Assembly: GCA_025655555.1 (NCBI GenBank)
Contig: JAHXIQ010000009.1
Coordinates: 1 to 64,000, forward strand
Length of the DNA: 64,000 bases
From: Candidatus Thiodiazotropha sp. (ex Myrtea sp. 'scaly one' KF741663)
Lineage (GTDB): Bacteria > Pseudomonadota > Gammaproteobacteria > Chromatiales > Chromatiaceae
Direction of reading: 5' to 3'
The position numbers were made by a program, and so were the translations under genes. Within the stretch, counting starts at the first letter, position 1. Each line of letters begins with the position of its first letter. Shown piece after piece: positions 63,594 through 64,000 of the stretch. The notes under the pieces were generated by a model. That model was not told the origin of the DNA, searched no databases, and saw only the letters and a list, made by a program, of their open reading frames with translations.

Positions 63594-64000
63594 TCATTCA
63601 GATAGGTTGAACACAGCACCCAACGGACTGACCACGGCAGATCCTGACCGGTTGAGTACATGGGTATAGATTTGCGTGGTTCTGACATCCTTATGGCCTA
63701 ACTGCTCCTGAACGGTGCGAATATCCATACCGCGTTCCAATAAGTGCGTTGCAAAGGAATGGCGAAGGGTGTGACAACTGGCCTTCTTGTTGATACCAGC
63801 TTGTCGCACAGCTGATGTGACGGCCTTCCTTACGCAGCTTTCATCGACATGGTGCCGACGCTCGACACCGGAGCGCGGGTCGATGCTCCGTGAAGAAGAG
63901 GGGAAGATATACTGCCATTTCCACTCGCGTTCAGCTGATGGATATTTTTTAGCCAATGCGTGCGGTAAATAAACGCTACCGAAGCCAGCCTGCAAGTCAC
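63594..64000 (-). CDS. intI: Integron integrase (IntI), C-terminal part, cut by the window edge
   Basis: A tyrosine recombinase fragment of about 135 codons; the frame is still open at position 64000, so the N-terminal half lies outside. The segment [15 protein letters not shown], the IntI-specific insert ([21 protein letters not shown]), and catalytic HTLRH, LGHKDV and YTHVLNR mark it as IntI rather than XerC/D or phage Int. IntI inserts and excises gene cassettes at attI/attC. In the usual orientation attI and cassettes would be to the right of this window. I saw no attC here. Confidence 0.9.
   Translation of the reverse strand, partial: DLQAGFGSVYLPHALAKKYPSAEREWKWQYIFPSSSRSIDPRSGVERRHHVDESCVRKAVTSAVRQAGINKKASCHTLRHSFATHLLERGMDIRTVQEQLGHKDVRTTQIYTHVLNRSGSAVVSPLGAVFNLSE

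Noticed and set aside
1-64000. tRNA, rRNA, CRISPR array or complete insertion sequence
   Set aside because: No cloverleaf-like run, regular repeat-spacer pattern or transposase frame was seen on either strand by eye; a tRNAscan or ISfinder search was not possible.

Overview
This window reads as the chromosome of a gammaproteobacterium, probably a chemolithotrophic sulfur-oxidiser relative (Chromatiales or Sedimenticola/Thiodiazotropha-like; the lineage is my inference). The evidence is the E. coli/Pseudomonas-like order yceD-rpmF-plsX-fabHDG-acpP-fabF-pabC-mltG-tmk-holB-pilZ-tatD, an Isp-type membrane-bound [NiFe] hydrogenase of the kind known from purple sulfur bacteria, a Na+-pumping oxaloacetate decarboxylase and a PEP-CTERM protein. 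I see no rRNA, tRNA or CRISPR array.

Layout. 0.5-3.1 kb: a translationally coupled DUF1611 (DgcN-like) and PLP amino-acid racemase pair between gene-poor, AT-richer flanks. 3.4-13 kb: mostly single genes (GNAT, HtpX with a sigma-32-like promoter, RRM protein, a TetR/tautomerase divergon with three operator copies, glyoxalase I, DUF924, YheT-like hydrolase, LON-domain protein). 13-21.6 kb: class I FBP aldolase, small RNA-binding/HhH proteins, a zinc-protease/DUF2914 cluster, a large REC-degenerate GGDEF-coiled coil-TM protein, an HDOD protein and Maf. 21.9-36.4 kb: oadGAB placed just before the conserved fatty-acid and cell-envelope cluster, which runs to tatD. 37-40.2 kb: a six-domain zinc-sensing c-di-GMP enzyme. 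40.2-44.5 kb: an AT-rich accessory block (lipoprotein, SnoaL-like, SIMPL, DUF1294, thioesterase, one possibly frameshifted gene). 44.6-53.2 kb (minus strand): a beta-oxidation operon (permuted-papain hydrolase, fadE, thiolase, fadJ-like, fadD-like). 53.5-62.1 kb: hypCABD on the minus strand, divergent from the maturation protease, hupH-like, hynS-isp1-isp2-hynL. 62.3-64 kb: a PEP-CTERM gene with a sigma-54-type promoter, a decayed duplicate of the hynL 3' end plus terminator, and an integron integrase running off the right edge.

How the parts work together. H2 oxidised by HynSL passes electrons through the Isp1 cytochrome b and Isp2 Fe-S protein to the quinone pool or a sulfur enzyme. The hyp genes and the protease build its NiFe site, but hypE and hypF are not here. 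OadGAB couples oxaloacetate decarboxylation to Na+ export and the adjacent fab genes make membrane lipid, while the minus-strand fad operon degrades fatty acids. Several proteins (degenerate GGDEF, GGDEF-EAL-CZB, HDOD, PilZ) belong to c-di-GMP or surface-behaviour control.

The most unusual stretch is 61.7-64.0 kb: a ~0.4 kb hydrogenase-end duplication brackets a sigma-54-type PEP-CTERM gene beside an integron integrase, which marks this end as a rearrangement hotspot.
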